Source of the DNA: Colletotrichum lupini | Taxonomy: Eukaryota; Ascomycota; Sordariomycetes; Glomerellales; Glomerellaceae | Reading direction: 5' to 3' | Length of the DNA stretch: 64,000 nucleotides | Assembly: GCF_023278565.1 (NCBI RefSeq) | Contig: NC_064682.1 | Coordinates: forward strand, 2,542,001 to 2,606,000 | Shown: piece by piece, positions 23,588 to 33,094 of the stretch | Layout: each line of letters starts with the position of its first letter | Position numbering within the stretch: position 1 is the stretch's first letter | The notes under the pieces: generated by a model | Database searches by the model: none | The model's input: the letters and a program-made list of their open reading frames with translations, nothing else | Told to the model about the DNA's origin: nothing | Made by a program: the position numbers and the translations under genes

Positions 23588-25039
23588 TCAACGGAAGATG
23601 GTTCCTGGTACGGTAATCATGTTGATCGTGACCACCTCCCCATAATTCTCGTCGCCCAATTGGAGGGAAGGGTCACCTGGCGTGACTTGGAAAATGCTTT
23701 GACCCATGGCTGTGCAGGTGAGTGTGTTGTCGGCATTCCTCTGGCACACGTCGGCTTCAAAATTGACATTGACCAGAGAAGAGGCGATGGCGGTGGACTG
23801 AAAGAAGTACTGAAAATGGAGATTCGCGGTGCCGCCAACCATGGCCACGAAAGTACCGTCAGCAGTGGTGAGCGCGCAGTCGGGCCGGAGTCTAAACTGT
23901 TGCGCCAGTTGTCTGGTGGTATCAAAACGGAGCCTGTAGCCTGATCCAAAGGCCGGCGACAGCGCGGCCCACTTGCCGTCTACGTTGGCGTCTCCTGTAC
24001 CTGAGGCTTGGAATACGAAAGCGGCGGTATTAATAGCACAAGGACCAGACGGGGACGAGATGTAAGAAGAGAGTGTCGAGGAGGAGGTAGACTGAAGACA
24101 ACTCAGCATGGTGTATGTCGCATGAGGCTACATCGGGGGGGTGCTACTGGAGCTGCTAGAGCTGCTAGAACTGGTCGTAGTGATGGTTGTAGAGGTGCTC
24201 GAACTTGAAGAGCTGCTGGAGGTGGAGGAGCTACTCGAGCTTGAGGAATCGCTGGACGTCGAGGAAGTCGAGGAAGTCGAGGAGGTCGAGGAAGTCGAGG
24301 AGGTCGAGGAAGTCGAAGTGGAACTATCAGTAGAGGAAGCTGAGGATGTGACCGATGAACTGCTGCTAGAAGTAGTGCTGGCGATGCTCGAGCTACCAGT
24401 ACTGCTACTGCCGGTTGTAGTGCTTGTCGGAGCAGAGGTTGCGGTGCTGGTACTGCTCGAGCTAGGAGCACTGCTGCTACCACTGCTGCTGCTGCCGCCA
24501 ACGCTGATGGTCGTGGTAGGTGTGCTCAAGACGCTGCTGGTCGAGGAGGGAGTCGTTCTAGCAGTGCTGCTGTTCCCAAAGTTGAAAGTGCTGCTGCTCG
24601 AAAGGATAGGGGAAGTGGTGGAACTGCCCGGCGTGACGACAGTCGGAGCGGAGCTTGTGAGCGTGGAGCTCGGCTGCGGCGGGTTCAAATTGCTTGTACC
24701 GAAGGTCGTGAAAGACGAGGAAGCGCCGGGAGTGCTGCCTCCGCTGGGAGACCCAGACGAGAGCACCGACGAAGATCCGCTGCTCGGGATTGCAGTGGTC
24801 GGCTGCGAGAGGATGCTGCTGCTGCTGGAGCTGAGGGTGACGCTGAGAGACGCCGTCGGTGTGGACGAGATCCCGGTGATCGCGGAGGTCGGCAGGCTAG
24901 TGGTGTTCGACACGGCGGCAGGGGGTTGCACACTCAGAACGAATCCAACGTTCGCCGGGATAGGGGTATTGGTCGGCGCCTGAGCATTGGCACCGAGAGC
25001 CAAGGCCGCGAATACGGCCGCGTGTTTTGTCCAGGCCAT
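23588..25039 (-). CDS. Secreted Ser/Thr-rich surface protein, interrupted by one in-frame TAG
   Basis: The N-terminal 303 codons (25039-24128) start with a clear signal peptide (MAWTKHAAVFAALALGANA, cleavage near residue 19). A very long Ser/Thr-rich tract follows, including 9-bp repeats encoding (Ser-Ser-Thr)n. A TAG at 24130-24128 ends that frame. The same frame reopens at once and runs through a 173-codon segment (24109-23588) with a non-repetitive, cysteine-containing domain, so the two halves almost certainly belong together. The join could be a short intron, but the only in-frame GT-AG interval I find spanning the TAG is 30 nt (24131-24102), shorter than usual fungal introns. A nonsense mutation is the alternative. 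A heavily O-glycosylated cell-wall or secreted protein is likely; no enzymatic motif is seen. Confidence 0.7.
24258..24317. repeat. 9-bp tandem repeat inside the Ser/Thr-rich gene
   Basis: About six and a half units of GTCGAGGAA/GTCGAGGAG on the plus strand, encoding Ser-Ser-Thr repeats on the minus strand. Such coding minisatellites readily change copy number. Confidence 0.85.
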
Positions 25040-26113
25040 TGTGTTGACGTTGCCCTTTCCGTAAGCTTAGAGACAGAGAGAGAGTGTGTGTAAGCGAGTG
25101 AAAAAAGCCTCCAGCAGAATGAAAGAGTGTATGCCCAACTTGACTGGTGAGGGTTGGTGACCAAGGGGGAAAGAGAGAGAGAGATGTGGGCCAAGAAATA
25201 GGATGAAGAGAGCTCAGCAAGATCTGCGAGGTTCCAGTTATTTGGTCCATCCAGACATATGTGAACATTGCAGAGGGCCAAGATTGTGCTGGGAATTTCC
25301 AACGGGCCACAGAGCAAAGAGGCTGAATACTTCCATAGGCGCCATCATGCCGTTGAGCCATTACCCATCATTCCTCTCGTGAGGTGGGTTACTGGTGTTG
25401 AGCAGACGCGTGCCCGGCCCGAGACAGTCCTTTGAAGCCATGAATATCTCCGCTAAATAAACACTGCAATAATCCGAGAAGATCGGCCCCGGTTGCTTGC
25501 GGAGGCCGTAGGTCAATTGGCGTGATCACGAAATCCAAAATTCCAAAGCTCGTCTTGGCACATGTGGGAAGGAAATGAGGTTGATGCTTGAAGGGAAGCG
25601 CTCACGGCACTTCAATACCGAGTCCCAGGGCGATGAGATATCTCGTTTCGCTCAGATATGCCGTACGACGTTGAGGTTGAGACAGTGGCCTCTATGATCA
25701 TGAGGCTGAAGGGTAAGTAGGAGCTAAGCATTTTGTTGTCTCGGGCGTCTAGCTCAAGGGCCAAGGGGCTGTCGAGCTTCATGCCGTTACACACAATTCC
25801 AGTACGGGCCGAATGAGGAATTTAGGGTTGACGTTGCGTGGCAGTCGCGGGCCGAGGAATGTGTTGGTAGCCGATAGGTAGCGACATGGAAGATTATGCG
25901 GTTGCGTCCCAGACAAGGGAGGGATGCTCACGACATCTAGATGCGACTGTCTCCCTGTGCAGCCCCTGACGTTGACTAAGATACATAATCAGTCCTGATT
26001 CCAGACAACTTCACGTTACACCAGGTAAATGAATAGCACAGGGCTAAATTTTCAACCCAAAGCCACTATTTCGAACGGGAGCATTCACAGATAAACAGAC
26101 CTGAACTAACTAC
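25040..26113. other. Intergenic region upstream of the Ser/Thr-rich gene
   Basis: Contains a CT-rich stretch on the minus strand just upstream of the signal-peptide start (about 25075-25190), a likely promoter/5' UTR. Overlapping short frames there are low-complexity shadows. Nothing recognisable lies between about 25400 and 26113, apart from the 3' flank of the dehydrogenase gene. Confidence 0.45.
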
Positions 26114-26936
26114 CTACCACGCAGGAAAGTTGCCATTATACGCCACCATCTTGCCACCATACTTTTCCTTACTCGCCGCAGCAAGAACCCCCATCATGCC
26201 ATCGCACGACTCATCGACGCCAATGTGTGCCTTTTCCAGACCCAGACCCCGAGCACCAGCGTTGCCGAGGTCGGTCTGGACCCAGCCGGGGATCAGTACC
26301 CAGGCATTGAGCCAGTCTTCTTCTGCATTCATTCTGACCGTGAGCCAATTTACCACGGCCTTGGAGGGGCCGTAGGCGGCGTTCGGGATGGGAGGTTGGT
26401 TTCTTTTGGAACGATGTCAGCTGACCTTGTGCTAATGCCTTTATCTCAATTGACCTATGCGAGAGGCAATATGTAACTCACTCTATACATCCAGCAGTCG
26501 AGCCCATCGGCACAAACATGGGTTCCTTGGACGACTTGCGCAGCAGCGGTCGCGTAGCCTGATATAGCGCGACGACACCATAGACGTTGGGCTCCATGTG
26601 CGCCTGGAGGTCGGAGATCTTGAGGTCAGCGACTGTCGGCAATGCGTACGAGATGCCGGCGTTGGCGATGACGATGTCGAGGTGGGTGATTCCGTGGGCT
26701 TCCTGTAGCTCCTTCACGGCGTCGTGGGCATCCTTCTCGACGGTGGCATCGATCTTGACGACGATGAGCTTGCTTCCGTCGGCTTTGGGTAGGTCATTGA
26801 GGGCTTGCGATGTTGCGTGGTTCGGGTCGCGGTTGCCTGCGATCACGGTGTGGTTTGGGAGGGCGAGATAGCGCTGGAGAAGACCTTGGCCTAGGCCTCT
26901 GTTTGCACCGGTGATGAGGACTGTGGTTGGTGCCAT
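26114..26936 (-). CDS. Short-chain dehydrogenase/reductase, norsolorinic-acid-ketoreductase-like
   Basis: Two exons, 26936-26482 and 26402-26114, separated by a 79-nt intron (26481-26403) with donor GTGAGT and acceptor AAAAG, giving 247 residues. It is a classical NAD(P)-dependent SDR. The Rossmann motif TGANRGLG is at 9-16, the N-A-G motif at 92-94, the catalytic Ser at 146, and Tyr162-x3-Lys166 (YGPSK) just after the splice join, confirming the intron. The PGWVQTDLGNAGA segment (190-202) is typical of the aflD/nor-1-like group, whose founding member reduces norsolorinic acid in aflatoxin synthesis. Many members are of unknown substrate, and no polyketide synthase or other pathway gene is nearby, so a role in secondary metabolism is not supported. 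The ATG at 26936 begins the conserved N-terminus; the frame extends upstream without another ATG. Confidence 0.9.
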
Positions 26937-27630
26937 GGCGTCTAGGGCGAGATCTCTCTCCGCAGACAACACTATGTACACTATCTTCCAATTGTTGTAG
27001 AAGGATGAGCTGTATCGGTATCAAGTATCAAGATCTCATCAGGGCAAACCTTTGATATAGGCAGATCCCGGTCTTGATCAAAGCATGATGAATCGGAGGC
27101 GAGGCTGGGAGATTGGCGATAGAATGTCAACGTTATATAACGTTATGGCTATGTCCGCCACGTAACCCAGCCAGCAGCAACGGTAAGCACTAGTCAAGTG
27201 GCCGATCCTTTCATGTTGCTTTGTTCACGCCCAGTACGGTAGACGATACGAGAGCGTGCTCCCAGAACAAGCCATAGATCTTCACTATGTTCTCGACAAT
27301 GAGTCCATGGCCTGTAAATACAAGGTCAACTCTGCGGAAGACATGCGGGAGACTTGCGGAAGACTCGCGGAGCGTCTGCGGGTCCCTTTCCGGCAAGTTG
27401 CCCCGGCCCCATTAGTCCCGCCACGGCGTCCGACCAGCGCGGAGACTGCAATTTCAAAAACCCCCTAGCGCAAATCTCTGATTGGCGGTCATCAAAACCC
27501 TCACCTGCAACCAGCAGATTTTGCACTCTAAACCCTCGCTTCTCGCGCCCCGTTCACCACAACGCAGAGTCGACTCCCGTTCCCACGCGTTCATATTTAC
27601 TCTGGTCCCCGCCCGTCTTCAACAATACCT
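26937..27630. other. Intergenic region, dehydrogenase promoter to tRNA-Val
   Basis: Carries the upstream flank of the dehydrogenase (minus) and the 5' flank of the tRNA pair (plus). The repeated ACGTTATATAACGTTAT palindromic stretch at about 27129-27145 stands out. No coding region is supported. Confidence 0.4.
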
Positions 27631-27735
27631 GGTCTGGTGGTGTAGTTGGTTATCACGTCAGTCTAACAGTTCGAGAGCCTCAATCTCTCTTGACTGCCAC
27701 ACTGAAGGTCTCCGGTTCAAGTCCGGGCTAGATCA
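27631..27735 (+). tRNA. tRNA-Val (AAC), with 31-nt intron
   Basis: Cloverleaf: acceptor GGTCTGG pairs with CTAGATC (with G-U), discriminator A at 27735. The anticodon stem TCAGT/ACTGA encloses loop CTAACAC with anticodon AAC (27665-27667). A 31-nt intron (27669-27699) sits at the canonical position one base 3' of the anticodon. T-arm TCCGG/CCGGG contains the B-box GGTTCAAGTCC. The mature length is 74 nt before CCA addition. Confidence 0.92.
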
Positions 27736-27741
27736 TACCAT

Positions 27742-27813
27742 GGGCGATTGGTTTAGTGGTATAATGACCGCTTAGCATGCGGTAGGTCCTGGGTTCGATT
27801 CCCAGATCGTCCA
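27742..27813 (+). tRNA. tRNA-Ala (AGC)
   Basis: 72 nt, intronless. Acceptor GGGCGAT pairs with ATCGTCC, discriminator A at 27813. Anticodon stem ACCGC/GCGGT encloses loop TTAGCAT, anticodon AGC. B-box is GGTTCGATTCC. It lies six bases after tRNA-Val on the same strand. Confidence 0.95.
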
Positions 27814-27820
27814 TTCTTTT
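27814..27820 (+). terminator. RNA polymerase III terminator after tRNA-Ala
   Basis: TTCTTTT immediately after the tRNA-Ala 3' end, with TTTT at 27817-27820. No T4 run occurs in the six bases between the Val and Ala genes, so this is the first terminator for both. Confidence 0.75.
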
Positions 27821-28712
27821 GCTTGTTGAGGCCATTCATTGCTTTTTGTGTCTCCCCAGGAATGCTGGATAGCCACGTGTAGCTTATTGGGTTGGTTTTG
27901 GGCCCGGGAAGGGGCCGATAGTGTGAATAGTTGAAGGCTGATTGGCAATGAACGCACCCGTCAGATTGATGTGGCTCGCTCTAAGCGGTTTTCAAATTCG
28001 GACGTGAGAAGGAAAGAGTAAGTGGTTTGAGGTCGATGTATTGGCCCATCGATCTTTCGATGGGCGGCTCACTCATGGTCGCAAAGTTGCGTTGGTGTAT
28101 CGTGAGCCTAATCCCCCTCTCGCCCTGTCCCGGATGAATGGGATAGTAGGTGAGCCGCGGGCCTACTGCGCTACAGAACCATCGCCGGTAGTCGAACCAG
28201 TCTTCCCGGTCATCTTCAAGTAACAATACCCTTGGTTTGCCTCTAGTGGAAGTCTCCCAATCTAGGCTACATCTTGGGAGTATTGGTGCAGCAACGAAGT
28301 ACCGTCCTAGCAGCGTGTCGATCAGCGAAAGAGTCGTGCTGGTGGAGCAGAGGCCTTTCGTTCTCATCTCCAGCCATACTTACTGCAGCCGTCGCTGAAA
28401 TGCCTCGACTAAGCCTGCATATCCCTGCGGTATGGTGATCTCCAGGGCATTCAGGAATCAGCTACATCGACCTAGTGTCTCTGGGAGGATGAATACTTGT
28501 TGACAATCAACCGGACGATTGCTATTCCAGGATGACCCAACATCGACGGTGCCTATGCCTGTATCGAGCGCGTGGGGTACCGCCCCAATCGCGACGGTCG
28601 CCGCACGCCGTGCTCATTCTCTCTCCACAGCCTGACGGCCTCTTCTCATCGTCTGACCTGTCCTCTTTCTTCGGCAGAGAATCTTTTTCTCGGAGTGGTC
28701 TCATGCTGGCGA
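27821..28712. other. Intergenic region, tRNA pair to methyltransferase 3' end
   Basis: Holds a 9-bp stem / 4-nt loop hairpin at 28044-28065 (GCCCATCGA...TCGATGGGC). A 128-codon minus frame (28367-27981) starts with ATG but matches no family I know and overlaps the hairpin, so it is not called as a gene. Confidence 0.4.
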
Positions 28713-30260
28713 CTATGAGCACTTCCAAACTCCCTTCTCCTCATCGAGCTCAAACATTGTAGACTTCATGCTGAACAGATACGTAAAGATCTTCTCCGTC
28801 TCGCCGCCGAGCACCGGCAGATCAACAACATCTTCCTCGTGTAGAGTCCATCCCTGGCTGTCAACCTGGTTCCAGAAATCATTCTCGTCCGGATGCCGCT
28901 TCTTCCACGCAATGTACACCCACGTCCGGAAAGACTCATTCGAGCTCTTCGAGATATTGTGCACGTGGACCGCCGTCCAGGTATTCACCAGAGAAGGCAG
29001 CGAGTCCACGTTGTACGTGCAATCGCTCATGATAATGACGTCCCACGTCTTGGCCTTGACCAGCGGCCCAAACACCCCCTTCCGACCATCGTCCCAGTCG
29101 AGGTTCTCATACCGCGGATGAATACTCGCCGCCTCGTTCGCCACAAGCCTGTCGATATTCGCGGAGGCGCGGTGCTCGGCCTCAGGTAAATCCGTCATGA
29201 GGATGGCACCCTCGCCCTTGGGATCCGCATCCGACAAGAGCTGCGCCAGCCCGTTGCCCAGGATACCGACACCGCATCCGAGCTCGAGGATATTCACCGG
29301 CTCATCCCAGAAGAGAAGGCTCTGAAACTTCTTCATGCGCCACGGGTGCTTCTCCGCAGCGAAGCTCTCGCGCGTGCTGACCTGCCACAGCCCAGACACG
29401 GCCATCAACCCGGCATCCCAGATATGCCGCGCGATACTCTCCCCAATATCCTCCTCAATCTCAAGCACTGGCTCCGAGGGGCGATCTCCGTTGTTGAGTC
29501 TCCGGACGCAGGTCGTCGGCCCTTCGGAGCCCGGTGTCTGCACGTCTGCCCAGAGGGGCAGGATCTTGCCGCACTCGCCCTCGAACCCCGCGATGCTCAC
29601 GCTCATCGCCGTGTCGGCTGACTTATCACCCTCGGCGCGTATGCGTACCTTCAGCGGACCGAGACCGTTGGTGTCGGGGAGGGGTCCCCGCCCCGGGATA
29701 TGTTGAGCTGGGATGTCGGCTTTGAGGACGCGCATGCCTGGTGTCCAGCGCAGGACCTTCTCAGCAGCTAGCGTCATGGGTTCACTGTTCTGCTTCCTTG
29801 ATGATTCCTCATTCTGTTGTTGCTTCCGATCCTGATGCTCCCACCCGGCGGAGACTTTGATCTTGACGGGGTCATTGTCTTCTGGTGTGAGGAAAGAGTC
29901 GCCGAGGTCGGTTGTGATTGTGAAGACGACGTTGAGGGACCAGGGGTGTTTCCCGTTGTCTTCGCGTGTGAGCGTTGGTGCCCGTAGGAGCCGTATGTAA
30001 TGCATTGAGTCGTTAGTGTGAAAACCGAGTCTGAGTTTCTAAAGACTCACACGGTTTTGAGGGCGTCGTTGAGTGTCGTCGACGAGACGGCGGCGTGAGT
30101 ATGCTCGCGGGTGAGGGACGAAAACTGAGAAACCGCTTAGTCATTCAGTTTTGACCAGTAGGAGCTCTTCTTTTATGAATAAAGCGGGTCACCAGCTCAC
30201 GCACCTCCTTCCGCCCCCGAGTTTGATGGCATTGCTCGTCGATAACTCTACAGACTTCAT
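28713..30260 (-). CDS. Class I SAM-dependent methyltransferase (Methyltransf_16-like)
   Basis: The main exon (30005-28713) encodes 430 residues. A C-terminal seven-beta-strand methyltransferase domain has the Methyltransf_16 pattern: IWDAGLMAV (195-203), SAM-binding ILELGCGVGILG (239-250), acidic post-I loop TDLPEA (271-276), and DVIIMSDCTYN (322-332). Relatives methylate lysines of proteins such as elongation factors; the substrate here is unknown. The N-terminal ~180 residues are family-specific. Two upstream exons fit well: 30260-30201 (starting MKSVELSTSNAIKLGGGRRC) and 30124-30053 (FSSLTREHTHAAVSSTTLNDALKT), separated by a 76-nt GTGAGC...CAG intron with a GACTAA branch site. The next intron (from 30052) has a good donor and CTAAC branch site, but no AG before the coding sequence resumes at about 30002. 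Translation may instead start at ATG 30005. Confidence 0.8.
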
Positions 30261-32413
30261 TCAACTACTATGAAAAGAGTTAATAGATAGCTATGAGTGA
30301 GATGGTTTAATGTGCTGGCTACTAAATGTGTATGACGCGTCGTAAAAGATCTGCTGGATCATCAACAACACTAGCTAAACCAATGTGCTACTTAGTACCC
30401 GCCTCTGGAGACATGGGTAATCCTTCTGAGATTCACTTCGCCGGCTACGAGAAAAGATACCAGAGTTGAGAGCCGTCAACTGAGTGGTCAGGTTTCAATA
30501 TTAATCGAAGTTGATGGCTCCGGCGACTACGCGAGAGAGGTGCATGGATAAGGGAAAGTGCGCCTGGCAAGAAATCAAAAAAGATTTGAGACAAGAATCG
30601 CCGATGAAATACCACATAAGAACTGATTCAGTACTACGATGAACTCATTCAACGTCTAACACCAAAATCCTCACGAAGTAGGCGCCTCGAGACAGAGACG
30701 GACTTGCCCAGCCGGAAGCGTCTGCCTTTCAAGCCACCGGGAGCTCAGTATAAGGTTCTATGCTCATCAGCCTGTTTCAGTGTCTAGTGCCAGCAGGAAT
30801 GCTCCGGAAGATGCTCTGTCAGCTACAGCAAGTTGCTTATTGGGTCAGGATTGATATGCACGCAACAGGCTATCGTCACTACCCTGAAATGAAGATGTGA
30901 CCCAAGGTAATACATCTTATTCAGTCATCTATCCCGCCCCCTACATTGAATATTCCGTGTGAAATACCTCGGATTGGAGAGCGAGCGGAAAGAGATAGGT
31001 TACTTAAAGCTTCGATGCTCGCTTTTCTGACATAACTATCGGGGATCGCGAGAAGCATACAGTCCGAATCGACTTTGAGGTGTTCATATCTACGCAGGCG
31101 CAAGTCAAACCTGGGTCTGGACCTAGATGATATCGTTGAGCTCGCAAGGCGATTAGTGTTAGCGCCGAAGTCAACACAGCAACCTAAACTCTCCTCTCTT
31201 ATACAAGGTAGCTTAGCTCTGTTGCAAGCCTGATGAACAGATATTCCATATTTCAATGCAGCGGACTCAGAGGTCATCACTTGGACCAGGATATTCTCCG
31301 TACGATAGGTCAGCACTTCTAAAGGGTCCTCCCTTAAAACTGCCGCGAGCTTCACAAACAATCATTCGCAACCACCTGTTCTCTTCATCTCGACGCAAGC
31401 GCACACCCTATAGGCGGGTCGTTGCTTATGTGGTTTCCATACTTGCTCCCGTTGATGTCACTGGATCGCCCGTCAAGATCGTCTCAAAGTTTCAGGGGAG
31501 TAAATTGTGTTACCAAGCCCCAATACCCAAGATCTTCTCTAGATTATCCCATGCGGAATACGCCGAGTGAGATGGCGAGTGTAGGCAGGTGGGGTGCGGT
31601 TCCTAGTGCTCTTGATGCATCGTGACATTCGCGGAGATGCTGGTGTCTTTTTCTCAACTCGATCTGCAGAAAATCCAGGACGCTGTCGATTATGCGACTA
31701 AAGGATCAGCGTATAGTCACTGTCTTCGGTCACGAACCCTATTCCCCGGGCCCAAGTTGTTGATTATATTGCTCTGCTCGAGGAAAATTAACGTATGGTA
31801 GATCTCTCCGCAACCTCCGATCGGAGACCGGCGATAAGTGGGCCCAGCTTCCGGGCTTGGCCACCCTCCAGGCCTGGTTCTCGACCGAAGTCCAACATTT
31901 CTTAGCAAAGTAGATGCGGATATTTCCACGTCATCCCCAATTCACGCCGCTTATTACTTACAGTTCCATATTACATTCAAAGCTGAAAGAAACGCATTAA
32001 CAGCCTGGCGTTCGGCACATCTCCCACCTCCGACTCTAAAAACACCGCAGATATCGGAGGTCGCCGCCCCAACTCGCCGCGACCGGAAACAGTAGAACCC
32101 CCATCCCGCCATCCCGCGCTACGGACGCCTCCGATGGTAGGAGGTCGGCGTCCACTCATAAACGTTAATTGGGTAGGTCTTTACTCGAGGTACGTTAGAC
32201 ATGCGGTACGGATAGCATCTGGAGACTTACGATAAGCGTCGCGGGGTTGATAAAGTCGCGGGCCCATCCCAGTTCCACATCACCATATCAACACCAACAA
32301 AACTTCGACGACCGGCAATTGACATCACATCATACTTCACACACATCTCAAGATCACTCAATCCAACTCCACCACACAACATCAAAGGACCCAGACAAGA
32401 CATCACCAACACA
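30261..32413. other. Divergent intergenic region, methyltransferase to deaminase
   Basis: 2.15 kb between two divergently transcribed genes. The deaminase-proximal half carries five CTCCGA/TCGGAG hexamers, listed separately. A 146-codon minus frame (31361-30921) begins with TTG rather than ATG and resembles nothing known; a 104-codon plus frame (31256-31570) overlaps it. No gene is called. Confidence 0.45.
31815..32134. promoter_or_regulatory. Cluster of CTCCGA/TCGGAG motifs upstream of the deaminase gene
   Basis: A perfect 12-bp palindrome CTCCGATCGGAG at 31815-31826, plus CTCCGA at 32028-32033, TCGGAG at 32054-32059 and CTCCGA at 32129-32134, all within 600 bp of the deaminase ATG. Paired CGG-containing half-sites are what Zn(II)2Cys6 regulators bind, so these are candidate operator sites. 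The binding protein is unknown. Confidence 0.4.
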
Positions 32414-33094
32414 ATGTCCACAGAACCCCCCCTCCCAACCCGCGACCCAAAAACCGTCCTCGCCTCCCTCCTCACCCTCACAGAAACCCGCATCGTGCCC
32501 CTAACAGCCCGCGGCGTCTCCTCCGGCTCAAAGCTCTTCGGCGCCGCAATCCTCTCCTCTGACGACGCCCTCACCCCCTACACAGTCTCCACAAACGACG
32601 AACGCACCTCCCCCCTCCTCCACGGCGAAATAAACTGCATCCAAACCTTCTTCACGCGCGACTTCCCCGACCCCTCCGCCCGCCCCTCCCCGCGCACCGA
32701 CTGCGTCTTCTTCGCAACCCACGAGCCCTGCTCCCTCTGTTTGTCGGGCATCGCCTGGTCCGGCTTCCGGGAGGTGTATTACCTCTTCACGTACGAGGAC
32801 AGCCGCGACCTGTTTGCGATCCCGCACGATATCAACATCTTGCAGCAGGTCTTTCGCGTGCCGGGCGAGGGGGAGGACGAGAGTGCGTTGGGGAGACGGG
32901 AGCTGTATAACCGGACTAACCAGTTCTTCACGGCGCGGAGTTTGGGGGCGTTGGTGGAGGAGATCAAGGATGAGGGAGAGAGGGCTCATTGGCAGGAGGA
33001 GATGGAGCGCGTTAAAGGGTTGTACAACGCGTTGAGTGAGACGTATCAGGAGGGGAAGAAGGCTGGGGCCGAGAGTTCGAGCGTGTGGAAGTAG
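32414..33094 (+). CDS. Cytidine/deoxycytidylate deaminase-fold protein
   Basis: Single exon, 226 residues. The zinc site of the CDA/dCMP deaminase superfamily is present: His70-Gly-Glu72 (HGEIN), where Glu is the proton shuttle, and Cys106/Cys109 in HEPCSLCLSGI, the P-C-x2-C motif. The first motif has Gly where Ala or Val is more usual. The 226-residue length exceeds that of simple cytidine deaminases, and the C-terminal ~60 residues are charged and helical (LVEEIKDEGERAHWQEEMERVKGLYNAL). It could act on a free base, a nucleoside, a nucleotide or tRNA; the sequence does not decide. The ATG (CACAATGTCC) follows a CA-rich leader. Its N-terminal half uses C-ending codons very strongly. Confidence 0.85.
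   Translation: MSTEPPLPTRDPKTVLASLLTLTETRIVPLTARGVSSGSKLFGAAILSSDDALTPYTVSTNDERTSPLLHGEINCIQTFFTRDFPDPSARPSPRTDCVFFATHEPCSLCLSGIAWSGFREVYYLFTYEDSRDLFAIPHDINILQQVFRVPGEGEDESALGRRELYNRTNQFFTARSLGALVEEIKDEGERAHWQEEMERVKGLYNALSETYQEGKKAGAESSSVWK

Noticed and set aside
24141..24983. 280-codon plus-strand frame rich in Glu, Leu and Val
   Set aside because: Antisense shadow of the Ser/Thr-rich repeats on the minus strand.
26114..26936. Possible aflatoxin/sterigmatocystin-type cluster based on the nor-1-like reductase
   Set aside because: No polyketide synthase, P450, regulator or other pathway gene lies within the window.
30921..31361. 146-codon minus-strand frame
   Set aside because: Begins with TTG, has no recognisable domain and overlaps open frames on the other strand.
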